A program made the translations under genes and the position numbers. 64,000 bases of DNA. Source: Ruegeria sp. PrR005. Its GTDB lineage: Bacteria; Pseudomonadota; Alphaproteobacteria; Rhodobacterales; Rhodobacteraceae. A model generated the notes under the pieces. It worked only from the letters and a program-made list of their open reading frames with translations. It was not told the DNA's origin and did no database searches. Each line of letters begins with the position of its first letter. Positions within the stretch are counted from its first letter, which is position 1. Location: positions 62,001-126,000 of the forward strand of contig NZ_JAAGOX010000055.1 of the NCBI RefSeq assembly GCF_010500245.1, read 5' to 3'. Below are positions 53,492 to 61,916 of this stretch, piece by piece.

Positions 53492-53937
53492 CAGCACACC
53501 TCCAAGGGAAATTCGAACCGGGCCACCACGCGCCGCATCCACGGCGCGCTGAGCGGGCTTTCCACCACACCATGCCCGCTATAGGCGTGGATGAACCGGG
53601 GACAGGTCCCCGTCACCGAGACGATGCCCAGATGTTTCGCCACGCTGCCCGCTCGCATCCGGAACAGCAGCACTTCGCCCAGGGCCATGTCGCCGCCTAC
53701 AACCTCGCGCAGATGCCGCTGCGCTGCCGCCCACAGACGCTCTTCACCCTGCGGCTCGGACCAGTCCATGGAATAGGCCGGCACCGCCTCGGGCTCGCCG
53801 CCCTTCAACTCACGCCAGACACCCCGGATCAGGCCCAGACAATCGCTGCCCGCGCCCCGGACTGAGCATTGGTGGCGGTAAGGCGTGCCCAGCCAGTGCC
53901 GGGCCAAGCCCACGATCCTGACGCCTTGGGCACTCAT
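53491..53937 (-). CDS. GTA g14: NlpC/P60 cell-wall peptidase
   Basis: 148 residues of the NlpC/P60 family with catalytic Cys in GAGSDCLGLIRGVW and His in SVAKHLGIVS. In GTA and phage tails this peptidase opens peptidoglycan during DNA delivery. The start at 53937 (MSAQGVRIVGLARHWLGTPYRHQ) overlaps g13 by four bases, and the stop overlaps g15. Confidence 0.94.
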   Translation of the reverse strand: MSAQGVRIVGLARHWLGTPYRHQCSVRGAGSDCLGLIRGVWRELKGGEPEAVPAYSMDWSEPQGEERLWAAAQRHLREVVGGDMALGEVLLFRMRAGSVAKHLGIVSVTGTCPRFIHAYSGHGVVESPLSAPWMRRVVARFEFPLEVC

Positions 53938-54821
53938 CGCAGGCTCCCGCCGGTATTGGCGCCGATCCGTTTCGGCGTCGCGATCACCCAATCCTCGCGC
54001 GGCAGATCGGGAAATCCTTGGAAATTCGACAGATTGTTGAACTTCAACCGGCAGGTCTCCATCCGCTTGTCACAGCCCGCGCTCAGGCGCACCGCGTCGC
54101 CCGCCCGGATGCCGCCCCGCATCGGCTCCCACAGCTCGATCTCACGCTGCCCGTCGACGATCCGGTCGCTCTTGATCAGCGCCCAGAGGCCCTTTGCCGA
54201 CCCGTCCAGAACGTCGACCCGCCCGCGCTGAAACCAACCCGGCTCGAACCCGTCGAGCAAGGGCCAGCGAAACAGGCGCGCCTCTTCCATCTCACCCACC
54301 ACCAGATCGGTGGTGTAACCCGGCGTGGCCAGATCGAACCGACACCGGACATCCCCCAGCACGGCCGTACAAGGCTTCTGATAGACCCGCCCCAATGGCT
54401 GGTTCAGCACATCCGTCAACCCGCGCAGCTCGGCATGAAACGCCCCGCCACCCCTGCCCAGCTCTCCGATCGAGCCACGGAACTGCAACCAGCGCTGCTC
54501 GGGTTCAGCCCAGTTCACCAGCCAGGACAGCACCTCGGCGCCGTCGAACCGGCCCGCCTCGATATCCTCCTCGCGCACCGCCGCATCGCTGAGCGCGCCC
54601 AGCGCCTCGGAATTGTCCACCGACAGGCCGGTGCTCTGCTCCAGTGCCGCCGCCGACAGCCCGCTGTCGGCCTTGAAACAGACACCTTCGAAGTTCAGCG
54701 CCCGATCATGGTCCGTAAACCCGAACGTCTCGCCATCCTTGCGCCGAATGGCCCAGCACCGGCACAAAGTGGTCACCCCGCGCGCCAGATGGGCCTGCAA
54801 GGCCTCGCTTACCCCGCCCAT
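53934..54821 (-). CDS. GTA g13: tail hub protein (DUF2163)
   Basis: 295 residues, typical of the DUF2163/BR0599-like phage family. Family segments include LCRCWAIRRKDGETFGFTDHDRAL, SVDNSEALGALSD, EVLSWLVNWAEPEQRWLQFRGSIGELGRGGGAFHAELRGLTDVLNQPLGRVYQKPC and CRFDLATPGY. It forms the hub of the GTA tail. Its start overlaps the g12 stop by one base. Confidence 0.93.
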   Translation of the reverse strand: MGGVSEALQAHLARGVTTLCRCWAIRRKDGETFGFTDHDRALNFEGVCFKADSGLSAAALEQSTGLSVDNSEALGALSDAAVREEDIEAGRFDGAEVLSWLVNWAEPEQRWLQFRGSIGELGRGGGAFHAELRGLTDVLNQPLGRVYQKPCTAVLGDVRCRFDLATPGYTTDLVVGEMEEARLFRWPLLDGFEPGWFQRGRVDVLDGSAKGLWALIKSDRIVDGQREIELWEPMRGGIRAGDAVRLSAGCDKRMETCRLKFNNLSNFQGFPDLPREDWVIATPKRIGANTGGSLR

Positions 54822-55453
54822 CAGACCCGCACCTCGACCACCGGCACATTGGGCACGTCGCCGGCGCGGAAGCTGGCGACGCTGGTCTGGATCCGGTCGG
54901 TGTCGAACCGCACCGGCACGTCGAACTCGAACCCGGCGCGGATCACCGCCCCTTCGGTCGGCGGCGTCACGAAACTCACCAGCCCGGAGGTCGTATCCAC
55001 CGCGTAATCAACGCCCTCCTTCATCTCGTCCTGGTCGATGCCCACCCGCACGCTGCCCAGCACCGGCTTGGCAATCGGCCGCGCATAAGAAAACTGCCCC
55101 GAGCGATAGGTCTTGATCAGCGGAAACCGGGTCTCGATCCCGTCGCCACTGGCAATCACCTGATCGTCGAACTTGACCTCCACCGAGGCCAGGCTCGACT
55201 TGTAATCGGACCAGTCCTTCCAGCGGAAGCCGTACATCTGCCCCTGCCGCGCCTCGAAAAACGCGATCAGCGTCTCGACATCGTCCAGCGAACGCATACC
55301 CACGCCCGCGTCATAGCGGCGCCGCGAATGCGCCCAGGGCGTGTTGCGCTCCTCGTATCCATTGACCAGCGTCACGATATCGGTGCGCCGCTCCGGCCCG
55401 CCGACCGAGCCAAAGCTCAGGTTGGCGGGGAATCTGACCTCGTGGAAATTCAT
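54821..55453 (-). CDS. GTA g12: distal tail protein (DUF2460)
   Basis: 210 residues of the DUF2460/TIGR02217 family: FHEVRFPANLSFGSVGGPERRTDIVTLVNGYEERN at the start, RRRYDAGVGMRSLDDVETLIAFFEARQGQMYGFRWKDW, and a beta-rich C-terminus. It is the ring between the tail tube and hub. The start at 55453 is 15 bases after g11. Confidence 0.94.
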   Translation of the reverse strand: MNFHEVRFPANLSFGSVGGPERRTDIVTLVNGYEERNTPWAHSRRRYDAGVGMRSLDDVETLIAFFEARQGQMYGFRWKDWSDYKSSLASVEVKFDDQVIASGDGIETRFPLIKTYRSGQFSYARPIAKPVLGSVRVGIDQDEMKEGVDYAVDTTSGLVSFVTPPTEGAVIRAGFEFDVPVRFDTDRIQTSVASFRAGDVPNVPVVEVRV

Positions 55454-55468
55454 TGCGCGCTCCCTTCC

Positions 55469-56131
55469 TCAGCGATTGCGGTTGCCACGCCCCAGGGCGC
55501 GGCCCATCTGGGCCGCGATCTGGCCCTGACTGCGGCGGAACCCCTGCACATCGGGGGTGGTGATGTTCATCACCACGTTCACCGCCCGGCCGCCGCCACT
55601 GTTGCGCACGCCCAGCTTGCCATCGGCGCCGCGTGCCAGCGGCATGATCGCCTCCGGCCCCGCCTCGCCCATCAACCCCATGCCGCCGCGCATCGGAAAG
55701 GCCACCGGCCCGCTGACCACGCCACCGCTGGCAAAGGGCATCACCCGCCCCTGGCTGAACGAGCCGCCCTGGGCAAAGGGCAACAGCCCCTGAACCAGCG
55801 ACCCGACCCCATCCGCGATCAGCCCGCCGAAATGATCGGTCACCGGTTTGATCGCCGCGGAATAGGTGGTCTGGATCATCGACCGCGCGATGGTGTCCAG
55901 CGCATCCGACAGTTTCATGCCGTCCAGCACCACACCGTCGAACGCCCGCCTGAGCCCCTTGGACAGCCCCCGCTCCAGCGTCTGCACATCCTGTCCGGTC
56001 TGGCCCAGCGATGTCCGCACCCGGCGCAGCTCGGCATCGAACCCCGCCGCCATCACGGCGGCATCGCCCAGCGTATCCCCCAGGCTCTCGCCGGTGGCCT
56101 GCAATTCGGAAAACCCGTCAGTCTCCGCCAT
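55469..56131 (-). CDS. GTA g11: tape measure protein
   Basis: 220 residues, short as in other GTAs, where the tail is short. A helical N-terminal half (RTSLGQTGQDVQTLERGLSKGLRRAFDGVVLDGMKLSDALDTIARSMIQ) precedes a Gly-rich stretch (LPFAQGGSFSQGRVMPFASGGVVSGPVAFPMRGGMGLMGEAGPEAIMPLARG) found in phage tape measure proteins. The start at 56131 overlaps the preceding gene by 14 bases. Confidence 0.93.
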   Translation of the reverse strand: MAETDGFSELQATGESLGDTLGDAAVMAAGFDAELRRVRTSLGQTGQDVQTLERGLSKGLRRAFDGVVLDGMKLSDALDTIARSMIQTTYSAAIKPVTDHFGGLIADGVGSLVQGLLPFAQGGSFSQGRVMPFASGGVVSGPVAFPMRGGMGLMGEAGPEAIMPLARGADGKLGVRNSGGGRAVNVVMNITTPDVQGFRRSQGQIAAQMGRALGRGNRNR

Positions 56132-56327
56132 GATCCTCTCCTTCACTCTTGTCCGGCCAGGCCGCCAGCAAGGCGTCCAGCCCGGCCCGGTTCATCGGCG
56201 CGGCGCCCGCGCCCTGCCCCAGCATCAGCCGCAACTCGGCCGGGGTCAGCCGCCAGAACGCCTCGGGCGTCAGCCGCAGCCCCAGCATCCCGGCCCGCAT
56301 CAGCGCGGGCCAGTCGAACCCGCTCAT
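56118..56327 (-). CDS. GTA g10.1: phage tail assembly chaperone-like protein
   Basis: 69 residues (MSGFDWPALMRAGMLGLRLTPEAFWRLTPAELRLML). This matches the small rcc01693/TIGR02216-type proteins found between g10 and g11 in GTAs and phages, probably assembly chaperones for the tail. It overlaps g10 by four bases and g11 by 14, so it is translationally coupled on both sides. Confidence 0.85.
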   Translation of the reverse strand: MSGFDWPALMRAGMLGLRLTPEAFWRLTPAELRLMLGQGAGAAPMNRAGLDALLAAWPDKSEGEDHGGD

Positions 56328-56644
56328 GACTCGCCCGGCAACATGAAGGCACGCGCCAGCAGCTCTGCCGCCGCCCGCGCCGCCGCCATCGGGCCGCCCG
56401 CGATCTCGGCGCGCAGCAGGCTCGCCTGCGTCACCTCGGCCCCGCCACCGCGCAACCCCGCGACCACCAGCGCCAGCACGTCGCGGCTGGAAAACGCCCC
56501 GCCCTCGAACCGCTGCACCAGTTCCACCAGCGAGCCGCTCTCCAGCTCGGCCTCCAGCTCGGCCAACGCACCCAGCGTCAGCTTCAGCACCCGCCGCTGC
56601 CCGTCGATGACCAGGGCCACCTCTCCCGTCCACGGATTGGCCAT
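56324..56644 (-). CDS. GTA g10: tail assembly protein
   Basis: 106 residues of the GTA gp10 family (ANPWTGEVALVIDGQRRVLKLTLGALAELEAELESGSLVELVQRFEGGAFSSRDVLALVVAGLRGGG). The segment LTLGALAELEAELE is conserved among tail chaperone-like proteins. Start ATG at 56644, two bases after g9. Confidence 0.9.
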   Translation of the reverse strand: MANPWTGEVALVIDGQRRVLKLTLGALAELEAELESGSLVELVQRFEGGAFSSRDVLALVVAGLRGGGAEVTQASLLRAEIAGGPMAAARAAAELLARAFMLPGES

Positions 56645-56646
56645 GA

Positions 56647-57060
56647 TCAGATCGCGGTAAAGCTCAGGGCACCGGCGCTGGCCAGGCTCACCTCATAGGT
56701 CGCCTCGCCATTGTGGCTGCCCGCATAGTCGATGCCGGTCACCTGGAACGGACCTTCGACAATGCCGAAATCGGGGATGATCACCTGGAAATCCGGGGTC
56801 TCGCCGTCAAAGAACAACTGCCGCGCCCGCTCGTCCGTGCCCGCATCCTTGAACACGCCCGAGCCCGAGATCGAGGCCGATTTGACCCCCGCGCCCGACA
56901 GCAGCTCGCGCCAGCCACCCTGGCTCTCCAGGCTGGTGACATCCACGCTCTCGGCGTTAAAGCTCACGCGGGTCGCACGCAGCCCCGCGATGGTTTCGAA
57001 CTGGCCCGTGCCGTTCATATCCACTTTGACCAGCAGGTCCTTGCCGTTTTGGGCACCCAT
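56647..57060 (-). CDS. GTA g9: major tail tube protein
   Basis: 137 residues of the phage major tail protein (TP901-1) family: AQNGKDLLVKVDMNGTGQFETIAGLRATRVSFNAESVDVTSLESQGGWRELLSGAGVKSASISGSG and the C-terminal YEVSLASAGAL. It polymerises into the tail tube. It follows g8 after a 24-base gap. Confidence 0.94.
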   Translation of the reverse strand: MGAQNGKDLLVKVDMNGTGQFETIAGLRATRVSFNAESVDVTSLESQGGWRELLSGAGVKSASISGSGVFKDAGTDERARQLFFDGETPDFQVIIPDFGIVEGPFQVTGIDYAGSHNGEATYEVSLASAGALSFTAI

Positions 57061-57084
57061 GATGTTACTCCACGTTCAGGTTGA

Positions 57085-57498
57085 TCAATTGTCTTCGACG
57101 CGGGCGCGAAACCGCAGGTCGATCTGCCGGACCGCGCTCCCCGTTCCGGTCCGCCGGGCCGAGGCCCGCTCGAACCACAGCCCCACCAGCCGCCCGCGCG
57201 CCAACGCCAGCGCCGCATTCTCCAGCGCATCGCTCACCGCCGCCGCCACCGCCTTGGCCCCGGCGAAACCGGCGGCCTCGGACACCACCGAGACGGTGAA
57301 CCGGTGCTCGGCCCCGCCGCTCTCGCGGTCCGAGGCGTCGCGCGCCTCCTCCGGGCCCAGCAGCACATAGGTCTGCGGCACCGTCCCTGCCGGCAGGGCA
57401 TCGTAGATATCCGTCCCCACCAGAGCCGCCACTCCGGGATCGGCCAGCAGGTGCTGATAGACCGCCGCCTGCAACGCCGCCGCCATGCCATAGCTCAT
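57085..57498 (-). CDS. GTA g8: tail terminator protein (DUF3168)
   Basis: 137-residue DUF3168 protein: AALQAAVYQHLLADPGVAALVGTDIYDALPAGTVPQTYVLLGPEEARD at the start and VVSEAAGFAGAKAVAAAVSDALENAALAL in the middle are family features. Caps the tail and joins it to the head. The start overlaps the g7 stop by four bases. Confidence 0.93.
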   Translation of the reverse strand: MSYGMAAALQAAVYQHLLADPGVAALVGTDIYDALPAGTVPQTYVLLGPEEARDASDRESGGAEHRFTVSVVSEAAGFAGAKAVAAAVSDALENAALALARGRLVGLWFERASARRTGTGSAVRQIDLRFRARVEDN

Positions 57499-57833
57499 GC
57501 CGCCACCTCCTCATCCGCAAAACAGGTCAGGAACCGACCCGCCGGGTCGTGTTCAGCCACCGCGCGGATGACAAAGACCCGCGCGCCATCGCTCAGCCGC
57601 TGCTCGGGCGCGGGCCGCATGCTCGACCCCTGCGGCGCTGCGCGCACCGTGATCCGGTAGGCCACGCGCGAGCGGGACGCCCCCGCCTCGAGCCGCACGG
57701 TGCCGCTGCGCGCGTTCACCTCGGCCCAGAGTGTGCCCAGCACCTCCCAGCTCTCGGAGAACCCGCCCGCGCCATCGGCCACCCGCGCGGGCGCCTCCAG
57801 CACCAGGCGCCGGTTCAGATGCGGCGCCTTCAT
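57495..57833 (-). CDS. GTA g7: head-tail stopper/adaptor protein
   Basis: 112 residues of the phage head-closure family (HLNRRLVLEAPARVADGAGGFSESWEVLGTLWAEVNA, SRVAYRITVRA). It binds between portal adaptor and tail. Start ATG at 57833; the longer frame upstream is a shadow over g6. Confidence 0.9.
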   Translation of the reverse strand: MKAPHLNRRLVLEAPARVADGAGGFSESWEVLGTLWAEVNARSGTVRLEAGASRSRVAYRITVRAAPQGSSMRPAPEQRLSDGARVFVIRAVAEHDPAGRFLTCFADEEVAA

Positions 57834-58429
57834 TGCACCACCCCCGAGCCGAACCGCACCGTCCGGTAGCGCTGGATCAGGCTGGTCACGCCAAACGGCA
57901 TGCAGCCATCGCCCAACGCGGTCTCGTGACGGTATTCGTAGTAGTGCGCCGCCAAGAGCAGCACCGCCTGCCCCAGGTCCGCAGGCAACCCGCCCCACTC
58001 GGGCGCCATGCCCGCCAGCAGAACGATCTCCGCCGCGCCCCCCGTGGGTATCGTCGGCAACAGCGCGCCCGCCGGGCGCAGCCGGGGCCGCTGGCTGTCA
58101 CGCTCCAGCCGATAGGCCGCGCCAGCCAGCACCGTCTCGCCACCAGCCGCGTCGCGCAGCGTCACCGAGAGGACCGATTGCACCGGCGCCACCGGCAACA
58201 CCTCGGCAGTCTGGTCGCGCCAGCCATACACCGTCCACGAGAACTGGCGTGAAATCAGAACCTTGCCCGTCCGCGCCTCGATCGCTGCAATCGCCGCCCG
58301 CAGGAACCCGTTCAACACCCCGTCCTGAACATCATCCTCGGCAAACCCGGTACCCAACCGCAAATGCGCCTTGAACTCGGCCACCGGCAGCGCGGCGTCG
58401 GGAACGGCTGTCTCTTCGATCAACATCAT
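57830..58429 (-). CDS. GTA g6: portal adaptor (head-tail connector)
   Basis: 199 residues of the phage connector family (phiE125 gp8-like): PVAEFKAHLRLGTGFAEDDVQDGVLNGFLRAAIAAIEARTGKVLISRQFSWTV near the N-terminus and LGQAVLLLAAHYYEYRHETA near the C-terminus. Tandem ATGs at 58429/58426 with GGAG upstream. A 166-base gap separates it from g5, the only long gap in the cluster. Confidence 0.92.
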   Translation of the reverse strand: MMLIEETAVPDAALPVAEFKAHLRLGTGFAEDDVQDGVLNGFLRAAIAAIEARTGKVLISRQFSWTVYGWRDQTAEVLPVAPVQSVLSVTLRDAAGGETVLAGAAYRLERDSQRPRLRPAGALLPTIPTGGAAEIVLLAGMAPEWGGLPADLGQAVLLLAAHYYEYRHETALGDGCMPFGVTSLIQRYRTVRFGSGVVQ

Positions 58430-58559
58430 CAATTCACTCCGCAAGCTCGGACCCCTCCGGGCCGTTCGTCTCTGGTCATGCGGGCCCGCGCCGCCTCGCG
58501 TTGCTCGGACGGAGGGGGAGCAGCTAGACAACGCCAGGGAAACCGGCGCGCGCCCGCAT

Positions 58560-58583
58560 CCGGGGCCGGTTACCCGGCCCCGG
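58560..58583 (-). other. GC hairpin directly after the GTA major capsid gene
   Basis: CCGGGGCCGG (58560-58569) and CCGGCCCCGG (58574-58583) form a 10-bp perfect stem with a four-base loop, 12 bases beyond the g5 stop on the minus strand. No T run follows, so read-through to g6 is expected. It could attenuate transcription or protect the upstream mRNA, giving more capsid than connector protein. Confidence 0.55.
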
Positions 58584-58595
58584 ACCCGGCTACGC

Positions 58596-59774
58596 TCAGG
58601 CGACGCCGAATTTCAGCAGCTTGATGGCGGCAAAGTCGCTCACATCGCCGCCCACGCGCTTGGTCGCGTAAAACAGCACATGCGGCTTGGCGCTGAACGG
58701 GTCACGCAGCACCCGCAGGTCGGGGCGCTCGGCCACGGTATAGCCCGCGCTGAAATCGCCAAACGCGATGGAGTAGCTGTCGGTCGCCGGATCCGGCATG
58801 TCCTCGGCAATCACCACCGGATAGCCCATCAGGCGCGCGGGCTCTCCCGCCGCCAGACCGTCCGACCACAGAAAGCGGCCGTCGGCGTCCTTCAACTTGC
58901 GGATCACGCCAGCGGTCTTCGAGTTCATCACAAAGGCACCGTTGCCCCGGTACTGCGCGCCCAGCGCATAGACCAGATCGACCACATCGTCGGCATCGAC
59001 CCCCCCGGCCACGCCCGAGGCGACATAGCCCAGATTGCCCCAGGCCCAGCTGTCATTCTCGACCGCCGGATGATTCAGGAAACCGCGCGGCTTGTTCACC
59101 CCGTCGCCATTGATGAAACTGTCAGCCTCGGCGCGTGCGAACTTGTCGGCGATACGGCCCGCCAGCCAGCCCTCGATGTCAAAGGCGCTGTCGTCCAGCA
59201 GGCGCTGGCTCGCCTTGGGCAGCGCGCTAAGTTCGTGCAGCGGGATCGAGATCCGGTCGATCGACGGCGTCCCGGTCTCGGTGGCCGCCGCGGTCTCGTC
59301 CGCCCAGCCCGCGCCGATATCGGTATGGTCGATCAGCACGTCGAACGAATTCGCCTGCACATTGACCACCGAGGCAATCGACCGGATCGAGGCGGTCGAA
59401 TGCAGCACCGCCTTGATGCGCTCGGCGGTCTGCGGATCGACCAGGAAGCCACCGTCGCTGTTGATCGCGGTCGACATCGCCTTGCCTTCCAGAACCAGCC
59501 CGCGCAGCGCGTCATCGTCGCCCGAGCGCAGGTAGGCGTCGAACGCCTTCTGATGCGGCGCTCCCTCGTCATGAGAGGCGGCCAGATGCGGACGCGCCGC
59601 GAGTTGAGATTTACGATCCAGCATGTTCAGTCGCTCTTCCGTCTGTTGCAGTTTGGTTTCAAGTTCGGTCTGAAACCCCTTGAATTCACTCACGAAGCCA
59701 GCCATCGCCCGCTTCACCTCCTGAACCAGGGGCACACCCTCTCCGGCCAAGGCCGGGACATCGGTCTTGCTCAT
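58596..59774 (-). CDS. GTA g5: major capsid protein (HK97 fold)
   Basis: 392 residues of the HK97 capsid family. An N-terminal scaffolding-like region (about 1-90, coiled: FVSEFKGFQTELETKLQQTEERLNMLDRK) is presumably cut by g4. The capsid fold follows (STAINSDGGFLVDPQTAERIKAVLHSTASIRSIASVVNV, GNGAFVMNSKTAGVIRKLKDADGRFLW, IAFGDFSAGYTVAERPDLRVLRDPF). ATG 59774 with AAAGGA upstream was preferred over a GTG two codons earlier. Confidence 0.96.
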   Translation of the reverse strand: MSKTDVPALAGEGVPLVQEVKRAMAGFVSEFKGFQTELETKLQQTEERLNMLDRKSQLAARPHLAASHDEGAPHQKAFDAYLRSGDDDALRGLVLEGKAMSTAINSDGGFLVDPQTAERIKAVLHSTASIRSIASVVNVQANSFDVLIDHTDIGAGWADETAAATETGTPSIDRISIPLHELSALPKASQRLLDDSAFDIEGWLAGRIADKFARAEADSFINGDGVNKPRGFLNHPAVENDSWAWGNLGYVASGVAGGVDADDVVDLVYALGAQYRGNGAFVMNSKTAGVIRKLKDADGRFLWSDGLAAGEPARLMGYPVVIAEDMPDPATDSYSIAFGDFSAGYTVAERPDLRVLRDPFSAKPHVLFYATKRVGGDVSDFAAIKLLKFGVA

Positions 59775-59807
59775 CGGCACGTCCTTTCTGGGTGGGTTGC
59801 GGCGCGC

Positions 59808-60365
59808 TTACCTTCGCGCCAGTTCCTGCCGGGCGCTGTCGAACAGCTCGGCAATGCTGCGCCAGGTCCATTCTGCCTCGGGGGATGTCCCCTTGGCCGC
59901 GACCCGGGCACTGGGCAGCATGGGAAAGGTCACCAGCGACACTTCCCACAGCTCCAGTTCGGTCAAGAGCCGCTGGCCCTTGTCATTCTTAATGGCCCGC
60001 CGGGTGCGATAGCCGATCGACAGACCGTCGAGCGCTCCGGCGCGGATCAGCGCCGCCGCCTCGCGCCCCTTCTGGGTGCTCTCCAGCAACCGGCCCTTGA
60101 CCCACAGCCCGCGCGCGTCCTCGCGCACCTCGTCCCAGACCCCGATGGGTTGCGACGGGTCGTGCTGCCACAGCATCTTGACCCGCTGCCCCCCGGCCTC
60201 CAACGCCTTCAGCGAGGCGGCATAGGCCCCCGCCTGCACATTGTCGCCGCCTTGGTCGGTCTGGCCAAACAGGCTGGCATAGCCTTCGATCACCGCATCC
60301 TCGCTGACCGTCAGCCCCTCGCCAAACCGGGCGAACTTGTGCTCCAGCCCCGTATTCACATCCAT
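59808..60365 (-). CDS. GTA g4: prohead protease (HK97 family)
   Basis: 185 residues of the U35 prohead protease family: IEGYASLFGQTDQGGDNVQAGAYAASL, VKMLWQHDPSQPIGVWDEVREDARGLWVKGRL (catalytic His) and ALDGLSIGYRTRRA with the catalytic Ser, then LWEVSLVTFPMLP. It processes the capsid precursor during head assembly. Lies between g3.5 and g5. Confidence 0.95.
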   Translation of the reverse strand: MDVNTGLEHKFARFGEGLTVSEDAVIEGYASLFGQTDQGGDNVQAGAYAASLKALEAGGQRVKMLWQHDPSQPIGVWDEVREDARGLWVKGRLLESTQKGREAAALIRAGALDGLSIGYRTRRAIKNDKGQRLLTELELWEVSLVTFPMLPSARVAAKGTSPEAEWTWRSIAELFDSARQELARR

Positions 60366-60393
60366 GACCTACTCCTTGTAATCCACTGAAACC

Positions 60394-60618
60394 TCAGGGC
60401 GTAACCACCAGGAACGATTGAAAGACCTGCGCAAGGATCGCCCCCGCGACGCCGTAAACCGTCAGCCACAGCCGCCGCTCCAACCGCTCCAGCACCTCGT
60501 CCAGTTGGTCCAGTCGGCGACACAGATGCTCGTGTTGCAGGGCCGAGACCCGCTCATGCGCCTCCAGCCGCAGCCCCGGCGCGCAGTCAAAGGGCGCATA
60601 GCCCGGCCCATCAGCCAT
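60394..60618 (-). CDS. GTA g3.5-like head formation protein
   Basis: 74 residues: HERVSALQHEHLCRRLDQLDEVLERLERRLW is a coiled coil, then a C-terminal membrane-like segment (LTVYGVAGAILAQVFQSFLVV). This matches the small GTA protein between portal and protease genes (rcc01685-like). ATG at 60618 has GGAGGG upstream; it overlaps the end of the portal gene by eight bases. Confidence 0.85.
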   Translation of the reverse strand: MADGPGYAPFDCAPGLRLEAHERVSALQHEHLCRRLDQLDEVLERLERRLWLTVYGVAGAILAQVFQSFLVVTP

Positions 60619-61783
60619 CGGCACCCTCCGCCAGCGGCGGCAGACCCAGGATCGCCCGCTTCTCCGCCGGTGACAGGAAATCCGCCGCCGTCACCCGCGC
60701 CCATTGCGCATCGCGCTCAGCGGCCAGCGCCGGCACCTGATCCAGGTCGGGTTTCAGCGCCAGCGCCTCGCCCGCAAACCCCGACAGCCACTCCGACAGA
60801 CTTGCCACCACCCGCGTCACCAGCGGCAGCACGGTCAGGCGATAGAACGCCCGGTTGGCCTCCTGGTAGTTCGAATAGGTCGCGTCGCCCTGGATGCCCA
60901 ACAGCATCGGCGGCACGCCAAAGGCCAGCGCGATCTCGCGGGCGGCGGCTTCCTTGGTCTTCTGAAACTCCATGTCCGAGGGCGAGAACCCCATCGGCTT
61001 CCAGTCGAGCCCACCCTCCAGCACCATCGGCCGGCCGGCATTGCGCGCACCCTGGAAATTCGCCTCGATCTCGTCGGACAGGCGTCGAAACTGGTCCTCG
61101 GCCATCACGCCCTGCCCATCCGACCCCTTCCACACCAGCGCGCCCGAGGGCCGCGCGGCATTGTCCAAGAGCGATTTCGACCAGCGCGAGGCCGCGTTAT
61201 GCACATCCACCGCCATCGCCGCCGCCTGCATCGGCGAAAACCCGTAATGGTCGTCCTGTGGATGAAACGCCTTGATATGACAGATGGAATCCGTATCGAA
61301 CCGATGCGTCTTGGCCCCCACGGTATAGGTATAGGCCACCGGCCAGCCATCCGTGCCCGGCACCACGCTCATCCGGTCCGAGCGCAGCACATGCAACTCC
61401 AGCGGCAGCCCGGCTTCGCCTGCGACCGCCTCGACATAGGCATTGCCGGTCAGCAAGAGCTGTCCAAACAGCGCCTCCATCAGCTCGGCCCGGCCCTGCG
61501 CCGCGTTCGGACGGCGCACCAGCGACAGCATCGGATGGATCTCGTAACGCTGGCAATGATCCTGCAACACCAGCGGCAGCGCCGCCGCCGCCTCGGCGAT
61601 CAGCTTGACCGAGCGGAACCCCACCGGATTGCCCGCAAACCCTGTCCGCGTCAGCGAGGCGGTGTCGCGCGGGCTCCAGGCGACGCGTCCGGCATTGTGC
61701 CAGGCCACCACCGGCCCGGCGGCGCTCGCCTTGACCTCGGGCGCCTCCGCTCCGGCTCCGCGACGCAGGAAATCAAAGATCAT
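60611..61783 (-). CDS. GTA g3: portal protein (HK97 family)
   Basis: 390-residue portal protein that forms the dodecameric DNA gate of the head. Family segments: PVGFRSVKLIAEAAAALPLVLQ, RPNAAQGRAELMEALFGQLLLTGNAYVEAV, CHIKAFHPQDDHYGFSPMQAAAMAVDVHNAASRWSKSLLDNAARPSGALVW and FGVPPMLLGIQGDATYSNYQEANRAFYRLTVLPLVTRV. It is the first GTA gene of this block. The terminase genes (g1, g2), which usually precede it, are not adjacent. Confidence 0.96.
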   Translation of the reverse strand: MIFDFLRRGAGAEAPEVKASAAGPVVAWHNAGRVAWSPRDTASLTRTGFAGNPVGFRSVKLIAEAAAALPLVLQDHCQRYEIHPMLSLVRRPNAAQGRAELMEALFGQLLLTGNAYVEAVAGEAGLPLELHVLRSDRMSVVPGTDGWPVAYTYTVGAKTHRFDTDSICHIKAFHPQDDHYGFSPMQAAAMAVDVHNAASRWSKSLLDNAARPSGALVWKGSDGQGVMAEDQFRRLSDEIEANFQGARNAGRPMVLEGGLDWKPMGFSPSDMEFQKTKEAAAREIALAFGVPPMLLGIQGDATYSNYQEANRAFYRLTVLPLVTRVVASLSEWLSGFAGEALALKPDLDQVPALAAERDAQWARVTAADFLSPAEKRAILGLPPLAEGADG

Positions 61784-61916
61784 GACGTTTGCTCCTATCT
61801 CTGTGCCCCGGCGCCGGATGCGCTCTCATGGCCTCGTTGACAGGAGTTATCGTCCAAGACTGTTCAGGATGCGGAAACAGACCGTTCGCAGGTCAGGCAA
61901 CACCTTGAGGGCCGCT

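Noticed and set aside
58371-60389. 672-residue frame antisense to GTA g5 and g4
   Set aside because: Shadow of the capsid and protease genes; Arg/Gln/His-rich with no motif.
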